64,000 bases of DNA from Saprospiraceae bacterium (GCA_016717655.1 JADKFC010000018.1:1-64000), one strand, 5' to 3'. Numbered from the stretch's first letter, positions 9,239 through 19,576 are shown. The notes: a model not told the origin generated them from the sequence alone. A program made the numbers and translations.

Positions 9239-9484
9239 TTATTGGTTGTCTCTCCATTCATACACCCACTTGGCCTGAATTTGTTCTAAATGGGCTTCAT
9301 TACAATCTTCTCTTTTCCCTTCAAAATTGGAAATAGAGAGTACCCACTCAATCAATTCTGTAAACCGGATGCGATAAATTTTGGACTCATCAAATTCATC
9401 ACCAAACTTTTCATAAAGTTTCATTGCAATATCTTCGTGATCACCCCACCCTATAGGTAAATTATCAAAATGTTCAAATCCCAT
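9239..9484 (-). CDS. iscX: IscX-like Fe-S assembly adaptor
   Basis: Small acidic protein of 81 residues. GWGDHEDIAMKLYEKFGDE, followed by RFTELIEWVLSISNFEG and a C-terminal IQAKWVYEW, is the IscX/YfhJ signature. IscX binds IscS and iron and modulates cluster assembly. It lies 15 bases after a 2Fe-2S ferredoxin gene on the same strand, an arrangement also found in isc operons, although iscS, iscU and hscA are not in this window. HscB is encoded separately at 23417. Confidence 0.9.
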   Translation of the reverse strand: MGFEHFDNLPIGWGDHEDIAMKLYEKFGDEFDESKIYRIRFTELIEWVLSISNFEGKREDCNEAHLEQIQAKWVYEWRDNQ

Positions 9485-9499
9485 GTTTTCTGCTATTTT

Positions 9500-9844
9500 T
9501 TAATCGTGTTCGTGTCCGATGATTCTGGACTGGTCAGGTATCTGTACGGTTATTTTTGCTTCATCACTGAGGATTATGCACTGACAGCCCAACCTGGAAT
9601 TTAAGCGAGGGTTTGTGGCTCGGTCTATAAAATCTTCTTCTTTATCAGAAATTTCTTCGAGGTCGTTTTCACCCTCTAATACATAAATATGACAGGTCGA
9701 ACAAGCACATACCCCACCGCAATTATGATTCAAATGCACATCATGGTCTTCTGTTAGTTCCAGGATAGAATAACCGGCAGAAACATTTTCCACTACTTTT
9801 TCGGGTATTTGTTCGTCTTCGAACTTGAAAATTACGGTTGCCAT
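9500..9844 (-). CDS. fdx: 2Fe-2S ferredoxin, Isc (adrenodoxin) type
   Basis: Electron carrier of 114 residues supporting Fe-S cluster assembly. The cluster ligands are visible as C-x5-C-x2-C (NCGGVCACSTCHIYV) and a fourth Cys in RLGCQCI near residue 92. GENDLEEISDKEEDFIDRA and LNSRLGCQ are typical of the vertebrate/Isc ferredoxin class. It is first in the fdx-iscX-kdsC run, with a candidate -7 box about 80 bases upstream (9923-9930). Confidence 0.92.
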   Translation of the reverse strand: MATVIFKFEDEQIPEKVVENVSAGYSILELTEDHDVHLNHNCGGVCACSTCHIYVLEGENDLEEISDKEEDFIDRATNPRLNSRLGCQCIILSDEAKITVQIPDQSRIIGHEHD

Positions 9845-9922
9845 AATTTAAGTTAACAGAATTTAATTTTATTTGTCACTATTATCAAGAGCTTTAAACA
9901 AATTTAATTTGTAAAAGTTCTG

Positions 9923-9930
9923 CAAAATTA
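9923..9930 (-). promoter_or_regulatory. Candidate Bacteroidota -7 box upstream of fdx
   Basis: On the minus strand this reads TAATTTTG, matching the TAnnTTTG -7 consensus, about 80 bases before the fdx start. I see no convincing -33 TTTG at the usual distance. Confidence 0.35.
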
Positions 9931-9947
9931 CTATATTTAATTTTGTG

Positions 9948-11024
9948 TTATAACCATCTCTTCTTTCTGAAATAGACTACCATGCCCATTCCAACTATAA
10001 ACATTAGCCCTAAAACATAAAAGTAACCGTTTTTCCAGTCCAATTCGGGCATGTATTTAAAATTCATGCCATAAACACCTGCAATAAAACTTAGGGGAAT
10101 AAACACAGTGGTAACAATGGTCAGTACCTGCATGACCCCATTCATTTTATTGCTCATGTGCGACATGTAAAGTTCTCTATGGCTAACAACCACTTCTCTT
10201 TGCATTTCTATGCCTTCCGTAACGTAGATAAGGTGGTCATACAGATCATTGAAGTATTTATAGTTGTCTTTAGAAATATGGATGGAATCAGATCTCATTA
10301 TTTTATTAATAGATTCCCTTACCGGAAAGATATACTTCTTTAAATAAATCAGATCGTTTTTAAGAGATTGGATTTGTTTTAATACTCCTTCCGAAGGATT
10401 TTCAATGATCTGTGATTCAATGGTTTGGTTCATTTCGTCTACCAAATCAACGATGCTAATGTAATTATCAACCGTAACGTCGTGCAGCGCAAGAAACAGA
10501 TAGTCGGCACTTTTTCGTCTGATTCTTGATTCCGGCATGTTCAATCTATGCCGTATTGGGTCAAACACATCGCCTGGCGTTTCCTGGAAGGTGATCAGGA
10601 TATTGTTTTTTAATATCAGGCTAAGTTGTTCGTCTTCAATGATTACATCTTCCTTTTCATTTTTCAGCATTTTGATGCCCGAATAGATATAATCTTCAAA
10701 GATTTCGCATTTTGGCCTGGAAAGTGAATTTAAGATGTCTTCTTCAGTGAGGGCATGGATGCCAAAAATGCTGCAAATGTCGTGGACCGTTTTCACATCA
10801 TGAATGCCATCCACATTGATCCAATGCACCTTATCTTCTGCCAATTGACGTATTTCGTTGATATTGATTCCTGTTTGATGAAACAAAGAGGAAGAGTCAT
10901 AGGTATAGATACTCATGACGACTTCGTCAGAGCGTTCAACGCCAATATAGATGGATGAGCCTTGTGGAAGACCTACTTTTGAAACTTTCTGTTTCTTTGC
11001 CTTTTCCCTGTTTTTGCGGGACAT
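9948..11024 (-). CDS. corA: CorA-family Mg2+/Co2+ transporter
   Basis: Pentameric inner-membrane divalent cation channel of 358 residues. The cytoplasmic N-terminal domain (to about 290) has WINVDGIHD and LLAL-type helix segments, followed by the two C-terminal membrane helices. The hallmark selectivity motif YGMNF is present at about residue 321, after FIPLSFIAG. The C-terminus is basic (RKKRW). Its ATG shares one base with the stop of udk, so the two genes are probably translationally coupled. Confidence 0.94.
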   Translation of the reverse strand: MSRKNREKAKKQKVSKVGLPQGSSIYIGVERSDEVVMSIYTYDSSSLFHQTGININEIRQLAEDKVHWINVDGIHDVKTVHDICSIFGIHALTEEDILNSLSRPKCEIFEDYIYSGIKMLKNEKEDVIIEDEQLSLILKNNILITFQETPGDVFDPIRHRLNMPESRIRRKSADYLFLALHDVTVDNYISIVDLVDEMNQTIESQIIENPSEGVLKQIQSLKNDLIYLKKYIFPVRESINKIMRSDSIHISKDNYKYFNDLYDHLIYVTEGIEMQREVVVSHRELYMSHMSNKMNGVMQVLTIVTTVFIPLSFIAGVYGMNFKYMPELDWKNGYFYVLGLMFIVGMGMVVYFRKKRWL

Positions 11025-11647
11025 CAGCTATGTTTTAATACAGATTCAATAAACGAAGACACCACCATACTGCCTTTTTCATAGGATGAATTATTGTTGA
11101 TAATAAGATCAACATCATCAATATAGGGTTCAATGTATCTTTCAAATGAGGGCATCACATGGTGTTTGTACCTATATAAAACATCTTCCAAAGGATAATT
11201 TCTTTCTTTTTGGTCTCTTAGTATCCTACGGATAATTTTATCGCTTGGTTTTGCATTGATAATGATGCTGAGATCCAGGGTTTTGAAAATATCCTTGATG
11301 TGAAAAACAAATAATCCTTCTACTACAATTACAGGGGCCGGACTAAAATGCAAAATTTTGGGCTTGGCATGGTCATTATTAAAGCTGTATTCCATTCTTT
11401 CGATGGCTTCACCATGTTGTAATTTACGAATGTCGCCCACAAAGGCATCAATGTCGATGGATTCAGGTAAGTCAAAATTTTTGACACCATTTTCATCATT
11501 AACTTGTAATTCACGGGGTAAATAATAATCATCTTGTGAAATGATACAAAGACTAGATTCGTGGAATTTGTTGCGCAATGATCTGATAAACGACGTTTTA
11601 CCCGATCCACTGCCCCCAGAAATCCCAATGAGGGTGGTTTTTTTCAT
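11024..11647 (-). CDS. udk: Uridine kinase
   Basis: P-loop kinase of 207 residues phosphorylating uridine or cytidine in pyrimidine salvage. The Walker A loop is GISGGSGSGKTSF at residues 8-20; SQDDYYLP is the substrate-side motif; VIVVEGLFVFH is the Walker B region; RRILRDQKERNYP is the lid. It is divergent from a NupC-type nucleoside permease 70 bases away, so uptake and salvage kinase genes share one intergenic region. Confidence 0.92.
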   Translation of the reverse strand: MKKTTLIGISGGSGSGKTSFIRSLRNKFHESSLCIISQDDYYLPRELQVNDENGVKNFDLPESIDIDAFVGDIRKLQHGEAIERMEYSFNNDHAKPKILHFSPAPVIVVEGLFVFHIKDIFKTLDLSIIINAKPSDKIIRRILRDQKERNYPLEDVLYRYKHHVMPSFERYIEPYIDDVDLIINNNSSYEKGSMVVSSFIESVLKHS

Positions 11648-11716
11648 GGAATAATTATAAATCTTCGCAAAAAATGTGAATTTTTACTTCTCAAATCGTA
11701 AAGATAGCGCAAATTT

Positions 11717-13013
11717 ATGGATCAACTCAACGATATTTTCAGAGGCATTTTGGGCATTTTTGTCATGTTGCTCATATGTTATGCTTTTAGCTCTAATAGA
11801 AAAGCGATACCCTGGAAAATGGTAACTATAGGGATTGCAATGCAATTTGTTCTTGCCCTTTTGATCCTTAAAGTACCTTTTGTGAGTACTTTTTTTGATT
11901 TTTTGGCTGATATGTTTCAAAAAACAATGGAGTTTTCTAAAGCGGGAGCGGAATTTATGTTTGGCAGCTTGGTCACTAATCTTGATGGCTTTGGATATAT
12001 TTTTGCTTTTCAGGTTTTACCTACCATTGTATTTTTTTAGTGCATTATCTTCAATTCTATATTATTTTGGAATCTTACAAAAAGTAGTTTATGGTATTGC
12101 CTGGATTATGTCAAAAACGATGAAATTATCTGGTCCTGAAAGTCTTGCCGCTGCAGCGAATATTTTTATCGGACAAACAGAAGCCCCTTTAGTTATCAAA
12201 CCCTACATTAAAAACATGACGAAGTCTGAAATTTTATGTTTGATGGTGGGTGGAATGGCTACGATAGCTGGTGGAGTCTTTGCTGCATATGTAGGTTTTT
12301 TAGGTGGTGACGATCCTGTTATGAGGCAATATTTTGCGAAACACCTGCTAACAGCCTCTTTGCTTTCTGCACCGGCTGCCATCGTTTGCGCTAAAATGTT
12401 ATTACCGGAAGAAGAAAAAGAAATTAATGCTTCGATGTACCTGGCAAAAGATGAATCTGAAAATGTGTTGGATGCGATATCCAAGGGGACAACAGATGGT
12501 CTCAAATTGGCTGTCAATGTAGGGGTGATGTTGCTGGCCTTTACTGCACTGATTGCGTTTGCCAATGCCTTTTTAATGAAAGCGGTAGGAAGTTGGACCG
12601 GCCTTAATGAATATGTAATAACATCTACCAATGGCGCTTATGAAGGATTTAATTTCACCTACCTGCTGGGAATGATCTTTGCACCGGTTGCCTGGATTTT
12701 GGGCACACCATCAGAAGACATTCTGAACATAGGACAAATACTTGGACAAAAAACAGTACTCAATGAGTTTTATGCTTATAAAGAACTCAATGATTTTAAG
12801 CTGGAAGGTGTTAATCTTCAGCCTAAGTCGATATTGATTGCCACCTATGCATTGTGCGGTTTTGCCAACTTTGCCTCTATAGGAATTCAAATTGGAGGCA
12901 TTGGAGCTTTGGCACCTGAAAAAAGGGTATTACTAACCCAATTGGGTATAAAAGCCCTTATTGGGGGTACAATTGCCAGCTTCCTTACAGCTTGTATAGC
13001 AGGTATGCTTTAG
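11717..13013 (+). CDS. nupC: NupC-family concentrative nucleoside transporter, frameshifted
   Basis: Inner-membrane ion-coupled nucleoside importer. The first frame gives FRGILGIFVMLLICYAFSSN and QVLPTIVFF and then stops. The second frame resumes with SALSSILYYFGILQKVVYG and carries SLAAAANIFIGQTEAPLVIK, the central CNT signature, and GFANFASIGIQIGG at the C-terminus. Removing one T from the seven-T run at 12032-12038 joins the frames exactly and gives about 431 residues, normal for the family. It is divergent from udk. The 3' end overlaps the convergent S9 peptidase gene by 4 bases. Confidence 0.93.
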
Positions 13014-15376
13014 TCTGTTGATGGCTTGCTTTTAATGTATTTTTCCAACCATTGGTCTTGTTCCCATAGTACGTGCAGGATGGACTGTCTTGCCTGATAA
13101 CTATGGCTTTCAAACGGAAGTAACACCATTCTTACGGTTGCACCCAAAGCTTTCAAGGCTGCATAGTACCTTTCGGTTTGCATGGTATAGGTACCGCTAT
13201 TATTATCTTCTTTCCCATGGATGAGTAAAAGAGGTGTTTTCATTTTATCAGCATCCAGAAAAGGATTCATGGTTTGATATACCTCTTTGGCCTGCCACAG
13301 GTTTCTTTCTTCGCTTTGAAAACCAAATGGAGTGAGTGTACGATTGTATGCCCCGCTCCTCGCTATGCCTGCTGCAAAAAAAGTAGTGTGGGTAAGGAGA
13401 TAGGAAACCATAAACGCTCCATAAGAATGGCCTCCAATAGCTATGCGGTCTAAGTCTATCCATTTGAGTGAATGCGCAGCTTCAACTGCTGCTTCTGCAT
13501 TGGCAATCATTTGTGCATGGAAATGGTCATTGGGAGGTGTTGCATCTTCACCAATAATGGGGAAGGAAACATCGTCCATGATGGCATATCCTTTTGCAAC
13601 CCAATAAAGAGGCGAGCCCCAAAATGGGTAAATAAAATCATGTTTTCCATTTGTTGATTGACCAGCGGTGTGCTGATCTTTAAATTCCATTGGGTAGGCC
13701 CACATGATCAGGGGCAATTTGGTGACTCCGTCATGATTGAGAGGTATGTACAGTCTGGCGTTTAACTCTGTACCATCATTTCTCTTGTATTTGATGATTT
13801 CCTGCTTAACACCCTGCAAGGCTAAGAATGGGTTTTTATAAAATGTTATTTGCCTAAGGGTGTCATTTTGTAAATTTCTCAGGTAAAAGGAAGGATAGGT
13901 ATGGCTGTCTTGAATAAGAGTAAGTAGAAGGCCTTCAGCAGCATTAATAACCATGGATATATCTTCCTGTTTTGTAGTGTCATCTGCCTCAAAAACCCTG
14001 GTCTTTTTGCCGGTGTAGAGGTTGTATTTGTCTAAAAATGCTTTTCTACCGTCGGAATAATATCCGTCGCCATTGAGGTACATGTCTCCATTGTCGTCTT
14101 CCTGGATTACGTTCCAACCCAAATCATTTTTTTTGGTTACAAAGTTTCCAGGGTCGCTAAACTTGTCCTGAAAGTTTCTTTCTTCAAATAGCACGGCTTC
14201 CTTAGTGTTTTTGGGATCCATGATGAATGTTCTTTGCATTCTGTTTTTCCACCATCTTTCGAACACTACTGCCTTCCCTTTTTCTGTCAAAAATATACCT
14301 GCAAATCTGTCTTTTGTTTTAAAAATAGATACCGGATCTGATGTAAAAGGATAAGCTAATTGGAATATTTCATCCCGAAAATTAGCCTCTTTTTCCGGAT
14401 CTCCTCCATCCAGTGCTTCTACCCAAAGTAAGGTAGCTCCCTCGTCTGGTTTCCATTTTATTTGTCTCCTACCCTTTTGTACTGCCATGAAGCCTTGAGG
14501 AAGGTATTCCAGTAATGGACTTCTTTCCACCTCATAAACTGGGTTGGCATTATTATCAAAGATGGTGGTTGTATATGGAAACCGATCAAAAGGTACAAAA
14601 TAGGAGAATGGCTTTTCTATTTCGGAAATCATGATCAAAGTTCCATCTGGTGATAAGGCAAGTCCATCATGCATGGCAGCTTTTTTCCACAACATCTTAC
14701 TTCCATCCTTATTAAATTTCCAAATCTCACTGGACACCGCTTTTTCAAAGTTTTGGGCATCAATCTCATCCTTGAGCAAATCCTGAAAAGTTCTGCTCTC
14801 GATAGACTGCCCTTCATTATCTGCCGTGATAGGGCCACTTGGCAGCGTATCTTTGTTGAGTTGATAAATGACACCCGTTGACGGAATAGTGGAAAATAAT
14901 ATTTCGTCTGTTTTCAACCATACGAAAGCCTGGCTGATATTGCCATTGATGTTATTATTTCCAATAGCCTTTGCCGTTTTTGATATGGCATCAATCAACC
15001 AAGCCTGAACTCCGTTCTTCTCAATATTCAACACTATGGCTTTATCCTGTTCGTAGTTCCAGGAAAGCCGGCAAAATTTACCTTTTTCAGGTAGCCCTGA
15101 AATTTCATGCTCAGCGTTGTTTAAAATATCAAGAAGGCTGATTTTGTAAAAATGACTTTCTCTGGATTGGATATTGGTTTTTGGATTGATCCTTAATCCT
15201 GCCAATTTGAGTTCAGGAGCAGCCAATTCTTCCAACTCTTTATATGGTTTTCTGTGCAGCAGAAAAGCCAAAGTAGCTTTGGTGTTGATTCTGATAACTG
15301 GTGCCAGTTCTGCATCAGCCATTTCTTTGATAGGACTTTCGGGTTCCTGGTAAGTGGTGTTTTTTTGTAATATCAA
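13010..15376 (-). CDS. S9-family prolyl oligopeptidase-like peptidase
   Basis: Serine peptidase of 788 residues with an N-terminal beta-propeller-like region and a C-terminal alpha/beta-hydrolase domain from about residue 540. The nucleophile elbow is IGGHSYGAFMVSY, the Asp loop is LLIHGKEDNNSG and the catalytic His lies in LLPFESHSY. Close relatives are usually exported, but here no signal peptide precedes the mature-like start; only 30 bases separate it from the L,D-transpeptidase gene and the best start is a TTG at 15376. It may be cytoplasmic, or the start may be damaged. Confidence 0.88.
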   Translation of the reverse strand: MILQKNTTYQEPESPIKEMADAELAPVIRINTKATLAFLLHRKPYKELEELAAPELKLAGLRINPKTNIQSRESHFYKISLLDILNNAEHEISGLPEKGKFCRLSWNYEQDKAIVLNIEKNGVQAWLIDAISKTAKAIGNNNINGNISQAFVWLKTDEILFSTIPSTGVIYQLNKDTLPSGPITADNEGQSIESRTFQDLLKDEIDAQNFEKAVSSEIWKFNKDGSKMLWKKAAMHDGLALSPDGTLIMISEIEKPFSYFVPFDRFPYTTTIFDNNANPVYEVERSPLLEYLPQGFMAVQKGRRQIKWKPDEGATLLWVEALDGGDPEKEANFRDEIFQLAYPFTSDPVSIFKTKDRFAGIFLTEKGKAVVFERWWKNRMQRTFIMDPKNTKEAVLFEERNFQDKFSDPGNFVTKKNDLGWNVIQEDDNGDMYLNGDGYYSDGRKAFLDKYNLYTGKKTRVFEADDTTKQEDISMVINAAEGLLLTLIQDSHTYPSFYLRNLQNDTLRQITFYKNPFLALQGVKQEIIKYKRNDGTELNARLYIPLNHDGVTKLPLIMWAYPMEFKDQHTAGQSTNGKHDFIYPFWGSPLYWVAKGYAIMDDVSFPIIGEDATPPNDHFHAQMIANAEAAVEAAHSLKWIDLDRIAIGGHSYGAFMVSYLLTHTTFFAAGIARSGAYNRTLTPFGFQSEERNLWQAKEVYQTMNPFLDADKMKTPLLLIHGKEDNNSGTYTMQTERYYAALKALGATVRMVLLPFESHSYQARQSILHVLWEQDQWLEKYIKSKPSTD

Positions 15377-15406
15377 AATAAGAAGGTGCTATTTAGGATG
15401 TAAGGA

Positions 15407-16309
15407 TTACTTATATTTATGTTGATGTTTGTCATAGATATCGGGCAACAAATTTGAGGTTTCACTACCCAAACCCAGATCATATATAATTTCAACCTCG
15501 GTGCCTGGGGGGCAATAAAAAAATATCCTCCAGATATCTTCTTCAGCTGTACCAATGCAGCCATTGGAATAGGCTTTACCTAAGGTTTCATTATTGGTTG
15601 TAGCATGGATCAATTGCCCTGAAACATAGCCATCCATCCAATTGGTTATAGAAGGAGTTATTGGCATTTTGGTGACAACGCCATCATCTCTTTTTGTTTC
15701 ATAATACTTTTTTCCGTCGGCCGGGTTGATCCAAACGGGATTGTGCTGGGTATTGTACACAAAGCCCTTCCCCTTTCTTGTCCTAAGATCCATATATTTA
15801 TCAATGGATTTAAGGTACTTGGATTCATTCCTGCCTACCCTGACAGGACAATCAAAGATCAAAAGGTCTTCATGAAAAATGCGCAATTTAAACTCAGGAA
15901 TATTGACCAATATCTTATTGGCACCTAATCTGGAGGTAAGAATCTCAGCTTCTTTTTGAGTAGGCATCATCAGAACTGAGCCTTTTTTTATAACTATTCT
16001 TTCCTTTTGATTGGTTTCTTTGATTCCCTTTTCTTTTAACCAGTAATAAGAAGTGTGGCATAATGAATCAATAATCCAGGAATTGTGGTTGACAAGCTGG
16101 TATAGGTTTAATTTGTACTGCAGGCTATCAGAATATTTTTTGGTAATGGATTCCATGACTTTAAAAAAGTTTTTCACAGCTATATCTTTCTCAACAACAT
16201 GCGTTCTTATCCCGCTGCTGTCAAAAGGGGTAAAGCGGAAGGTTTCAGCTGAAAGCGGACACGATGCTAAAACGAAGAGAAAGATTGCAAGTAGCAGAAG
16301 TCGATTCAA
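15407..16309 (-). CDS. L,D-transpeptidase (YkuD) lipoprotein
   Basis: Cell-envelope enzyme of 300 residues that crosslinks peptidoglycan through L,D bonds or attaches proteins to it. The N-terminus has a hydrophobic signal ending in VLASC, a plausible lipobox with Cys 16. The YkuD domain runs from about residue 130 (LVNIPEFKLRIF) to 290. The catalytic motif appears as QLIHAT, a spacer, then SNGCIGTAEEDIWRIF with the nucleophile Cys. It is upstream of the S9 peptidase on the same strand. Confidence 0.88.
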   Translation of the reverse strand: MNRLLLLAIFLFVLASCPLSAETFRFTPFDSSGIRTHVVEKDIAVKNFFKVMESITKKYSDSLQYKLNLYQLVNHNSWIIDSLCHTSYYWLKEKGIKETNQKERIVIKKGSVLMMPTQKEAEILTSRLGANKILVNIPEFKLRIFHEDLLIFDCPVRVGRNESKYLKSIDKYMDLRTRKGKGFVYNTQHNPVWINPADGKKYYETKRDDGVVTKMPITPSITNWMDGYVSGQLIHATTNNETLGKAYSNGCIGTAEEDIWRIFFYCPPGTEVEIIYDLGLGSETSNLLPDIYDKHQHKYK

Positions 16310-16333
16310 ACAAATTCAAAATTAAGGTTAATT

Positions 16334-16341
16334 CAAAGATA
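16334..16341 (-). promoter_or_regulatory. Candidate -7 box for the L,D-transpeptidase gene
   Basis: Minus-strand TATCTTTG fits TAnnTTTG, 25 bases before the start at 16309. A TTTG at 16355-16358 is only 13 bases further upstream, shorter than the usual spacing. Confidence 0.4.
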
Positions 16342-16454
16342 GTGTTTTTGGACCCAAATTTAAGAGTCAGCTGCCCTTAAAATCAGCAAGCCTCGTGACC
16401 TTTGTCAGACTACAAAAGGATAAAGTGTAGGAACTTAGCACTTTAAACTATATA

Positions 16455-16823
16455 ATGGAGAATAACTGGTCATTGATTGAAGCCCATCAAAAAAGAACTG
16501 AGTGGTCGAATAAACTTGATTTTTATCAGGATGAATTGCTGATTTTACAGAAGGAGTTGTATAAAACAGTAGATGCTCATCCAGACCTACCCTCCATAAT
16601 TGAGCATTTCAACGAATATAGGTCGATTATTAAGAAAAAGCTAGATAAAATCGATGAATTGAGATTTTCGCTGCTATTGGCAGAAAAGCAATTGAACAGA
16701 GAAATGCTGGATCAACCAGGTGCTTCTCTGGGAGCTCAGTACGATGATTTTTTACAGTTTGAAATCAATATTGAGGCTTTTAAAAACCAAATAAGGCGGT
16801 TTATTGCCAAAAACATGAAATAG
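16455..16823 (+). CDS. Small helical protein of unknown function
   Basis: Protein of 122 residues that I do not recognise. It is almost entirely helical and charged, with repeated Leu, Lys and Glu spacing (ELLILQKELYKTV, LLLAEKQLNREML), a likely short coiled coil, and has no signal peptide or membrane segment. Codon texture resembles the neighbours and it fills the interval between the L,D-transpeptidase and MFS genes on the opposite strand to both. Its stop is 2 bases from the convergent MFS stop. Confidence 0.65.
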   Translation: MENNWSLIEAHQKRTEWSNKLDFYQDELLILQKELYKTVDAHPDLPSIIEHFNEYRSIIKKKLDKIDELRFSLLLAEKQLNREMLDQPGASLGAQYDDFLQFEINIEAFKNQIRRFIAKNMK

Positions 16824-16824
16824 T

Positions 16825-18165
16825 TTATCCCTGAACTTCATCTGCATCTTGAACAAAGTGAGTTGCCAGCGCAGCCAGGAAAAAGCATATGCCTGAAACA
16901 ATCAGGGTAATTACGGCCTTGTCATTGTACAAGTACTTGATCATGGGGCCACCAATAAGAGCATTAATAATTTGGGGAATAGTGATGAACAAATTAAAGA
17001 TACCCATATAAATACCCATTTTGGAAGCGGGAAGGGAGCCTGCAAGAATAGCATATGGCATGGCTAAAATACTTGCCCAGGCCATACCTACTCCCACCAT
17101 AGAAATGATCAAAAACTCTTTGTTGGGTGCAAAAAACACACTGATCAAACCTATACCCCCGGCAATGAGTGACACGATGTGGGTTGTTTTTCTGCCCCAC
17201 TTTCTGGCCATCACGGGCAACAGTAAAAAAGCATAAATGGCTGACACTAGGTTGTAGACGCCGAAAATAATACCAACCCAATTGCCGGCATCGTTGTACT
17301 CAACAGAATGGGTGTCATTGGCAGCTAAACCGTAAATGTGTTGGGCGATGGCGGGTGTGGAATAAACCCACATGCCGAATAGACCAAACCAGGAAAAGAA
17401 TTGCACCCATCCCAATTGTCGCATAGTTATCGGCATGGAAGAAATATCGTGAAGTAAGGAGGTGATAAAACCTGAATGAGCAGAAACCGGGGGGGCCTCA
17501 ATTTCAAATGATTTCATTGTCTCAGGGTCATATTCTTTTGTGGTAAATAAGGTCCAAAAAATAGAACTCAATAAGACAATAGCCCCTATGATAAATGATA
17601 AAACTAGATTGAAAGGTACTTCATTGTCAGCTGCTACTTTTGATACTCCAAACCACTCTGCCAGCATATAAGGCAACCAGGATCCAATAACTGCTCCAAC
17701 TCCAATCAAAACTGTTTGGGCAGCAAAGCCTTTTGTTCTTTGTTCTGAAGGTAACTTATCGCCTACCAATGCCCTGAAAGGCTCCATGGCTACATTAAAT
17801 GAAGCATCCATAATCATCAACATGCCAGCTCCTATCCACAATGCCGGCAAGATAGCTGCAAAAAGACCCGCTTTTGGCATCAATATTAACCCTATGCCTG
17901 CAGCTAATGCCCCTGCAAGAAAATAGGGTTTTCTCCTCCCTAATTTATTCCAAGTTTTATCACTGTAATGCCCTATAATGGGTTGAATGATCATGCCGGT
18001 CAACGGAGCTACGATCCAAAACCAGGAAAGTTGGTGAACATCTGCACCAAAACTTTGCAAAATCCTGCTCGCGTTTGAATTCTGAAGGGCAAACCCAAAT
18101 TGGATGCCCAGAAAGCCAACGCTCATATTCCAAATTTCCGAATTTTTTAGTTTTGGTTTTTGCAT
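16825..18165 (-). CDS. SLC45-type MFS sugar transporter (maltose uptake)
   Basis: Twelve-helix major facilitator transporter of 446 residues. It begins with WNMSVGFLGIQFGFALQNSN and carries the loop 2-3 signature GHYSDKTWNKLGRRKPYFL, both typical of the SLC45/sucrose-maltose symporter group common in Bacteroidota. It closes an operon with a GH13 lipoprotein, a GH65 phosphorylase and beta-phosphoglucomutase, so maltose or short malto-oligosaccharide uptake across the inner membrane is the likely role (inference from context). Confidence 0.88.
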   Translation of the reverse strand: MQKPKLKNSEIWNMSVGFLGIQFGFALQNSNASRILQSFGADVHQLSWFWIVAPLTGMIIQPIIGHYSDKTWNKLGRRKPYFLAGALAAGIGLILMPKAGLFAAILPALWIGAGMLMIMDASFNVAMEPFRALVGDKLPSEQRTKGFAAQTVLIGVGAVIGSWLPYMLAEWFGVSKVAADNEVPFNLVLSFIIGAIVLLSSIFWTLFTTKEYDPETMKSFEIEAPPVSAHSGFITSLLHDISSMPITMRQLGWVQFFSWFGLFGMWVYSTPAIAQHIYGLAANDTHSVEYNDAGNWVGIIFGVYNLVSAIYAFLLLPVMARKWGRKTTHIVSLIAGGIGLISVFFAPNKEFLIISMVGVGMAWASILAMPYAILAGSLPASKMGIYMGIFNLFITIPQIINALIGGPMIKYLYNDKAVITLIVSGICFFLAALATHFVQDADEVQG

Positions 18166-18192
18166 CAGTTGTTATGTTTTAACAAATGTAAT

Positions 18193-19565
18193 TTATTTCT
18201 TAATCATTACCCACGATTCCCAAGGCTTCATTTCTACCTCTGCTCCTTTGGCAAAACCTACATCAATACGTCTGTAGATGTCCAACATTCCATCAAATCC
18301 TTCGTCTAGTGTAATTTTTCTTTTTTGATCAGAAAGATTTAGCATAATTACAACCTTGCTATTGTTCTTTTCTCTTTTATAAGCCATTATGTGATCTGAT
18401 TTTCCAATCAATTGGATGGGGGCTCCATAAGGTTCGTTCCACATTGCTTCTTCCTGGTGCTTGAGGGCAGTCAGGGTGCTGTAAAAGTCGTTATTGCTGA
18501 ATTTTTCAAAAGGAATAGTGTCTTTTTCAAAAAATCTCAGTCGTTTTGAAAGAGGTTCCTCTTGTCCGCTATAAATGAGAGGAATTCCATCAAAGGTCAT
18601 GGCTAAAATGGCAAAAGCCCTGTAACCTTGCCCCATTCTTTCAAACTCTGTCCCATTCCATGAGTTTTCATCGTGGTTGGTAATAAAATGCATGATGGAT
18701 CCTTGTTTGAATTTTGGCCTTTCGGTTTCAAGCCATTGCCTGATATGTGAAACATTCTTTTCACCTTTTGCAACAGCGTTCATCGTATGGAAGAATGACC
18801 AACCGTAACATGCATGAAATGTATTTTCATTTAACTGTTCAGGCATTTCAGCTTCAGCTAGCAAAAACAGTTCGGGATTGGCCTTCAAAAGAGTATCAGC
18901 GCAAGTCTTCCAGAAATCAAGAGGTACCCCAAAAGCGATGTCCATTCTATAGCCATCTATTTTGTAGTTGTTTACCCAATGCAATAAATCTGAAATCATG
19001 GTTTTTCTCATTTCAGGATTGTCATAGTTCAGGTCAGCTACATCACTCCATCCATAGGGTTGACCGGTATTGGGATCCAAAGGATCCGTAATTTGACCAT
19101 CTGGCCCTTTGGTATAAAAATCGGGTGGGATTTTATCCAGGTATGATCCCATCCTGTATGGTTTGGAACCCAGTCAAAAATAACCTTCATTTTGTAAGCA
19201 TGTATCTTGTCAATAAGATTCTTAAGATCTTCAATGGTGCCAAATTCTGGGTTGACAGACTTAAAATCAGAAACTGCATAATAACTGCCCAGGGTGCCTT
19301 TTCGTTTTGTCTCACTGATAGGAAAGACGGGCATCAACCAAAGAATGTCCACACCCATAGCCTTTAGACGAGGTATATGGTCTGAAAAAGCATTAAGGGT
19401 TCCTTCGGGGGTAAATTGCCTTATATTTACTTCATAAATAACGGCATTTTTAGCCCATTCAGGCATTTGGAAAGTTTTTGGTTTTTGCTCCATATTTTGT
19501 TTTTTTTCATTTTGGCAAGCTGAAGTCAATAAAGTCAGCAAAACCAAGGTTATCAATGTTCTCAT
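18193..19565 (-). CDS. GH13 alpha-amylase-family lipoprotein, frameshifted
   Basis: Surface or periplasmic glycoside hydrolase of about 456 residues. The signal peptide ends in LLTSAC with the lipobox Cys at residue 17. Conserved GH13 regions are all present: FDWVPNHTG (I), DGYRMDIAFG with the nucleophile Asp (II), LLAEAEMPE with the acid/base Glu (III) and FITNHDENSW (IV). The frame breaks near 19120-19127, where a missing G splits SHP from DFYTKGPD; the two frames overlap by about 110 bases. It probably cuts malto-oligosaccharides to maltose for the adjacent transporter and phosphorylase. Confidence 0.9.
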
Positions 19566-19576
19566 TCAAATAGAAG

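Noticed and set aside
12203..12631. 142-codon minus-strand ORF
   Set aside because: Antisense to the core of the nucleoside transporter; hydrophobic Ala/Ser/Thr pattern is a shadow.
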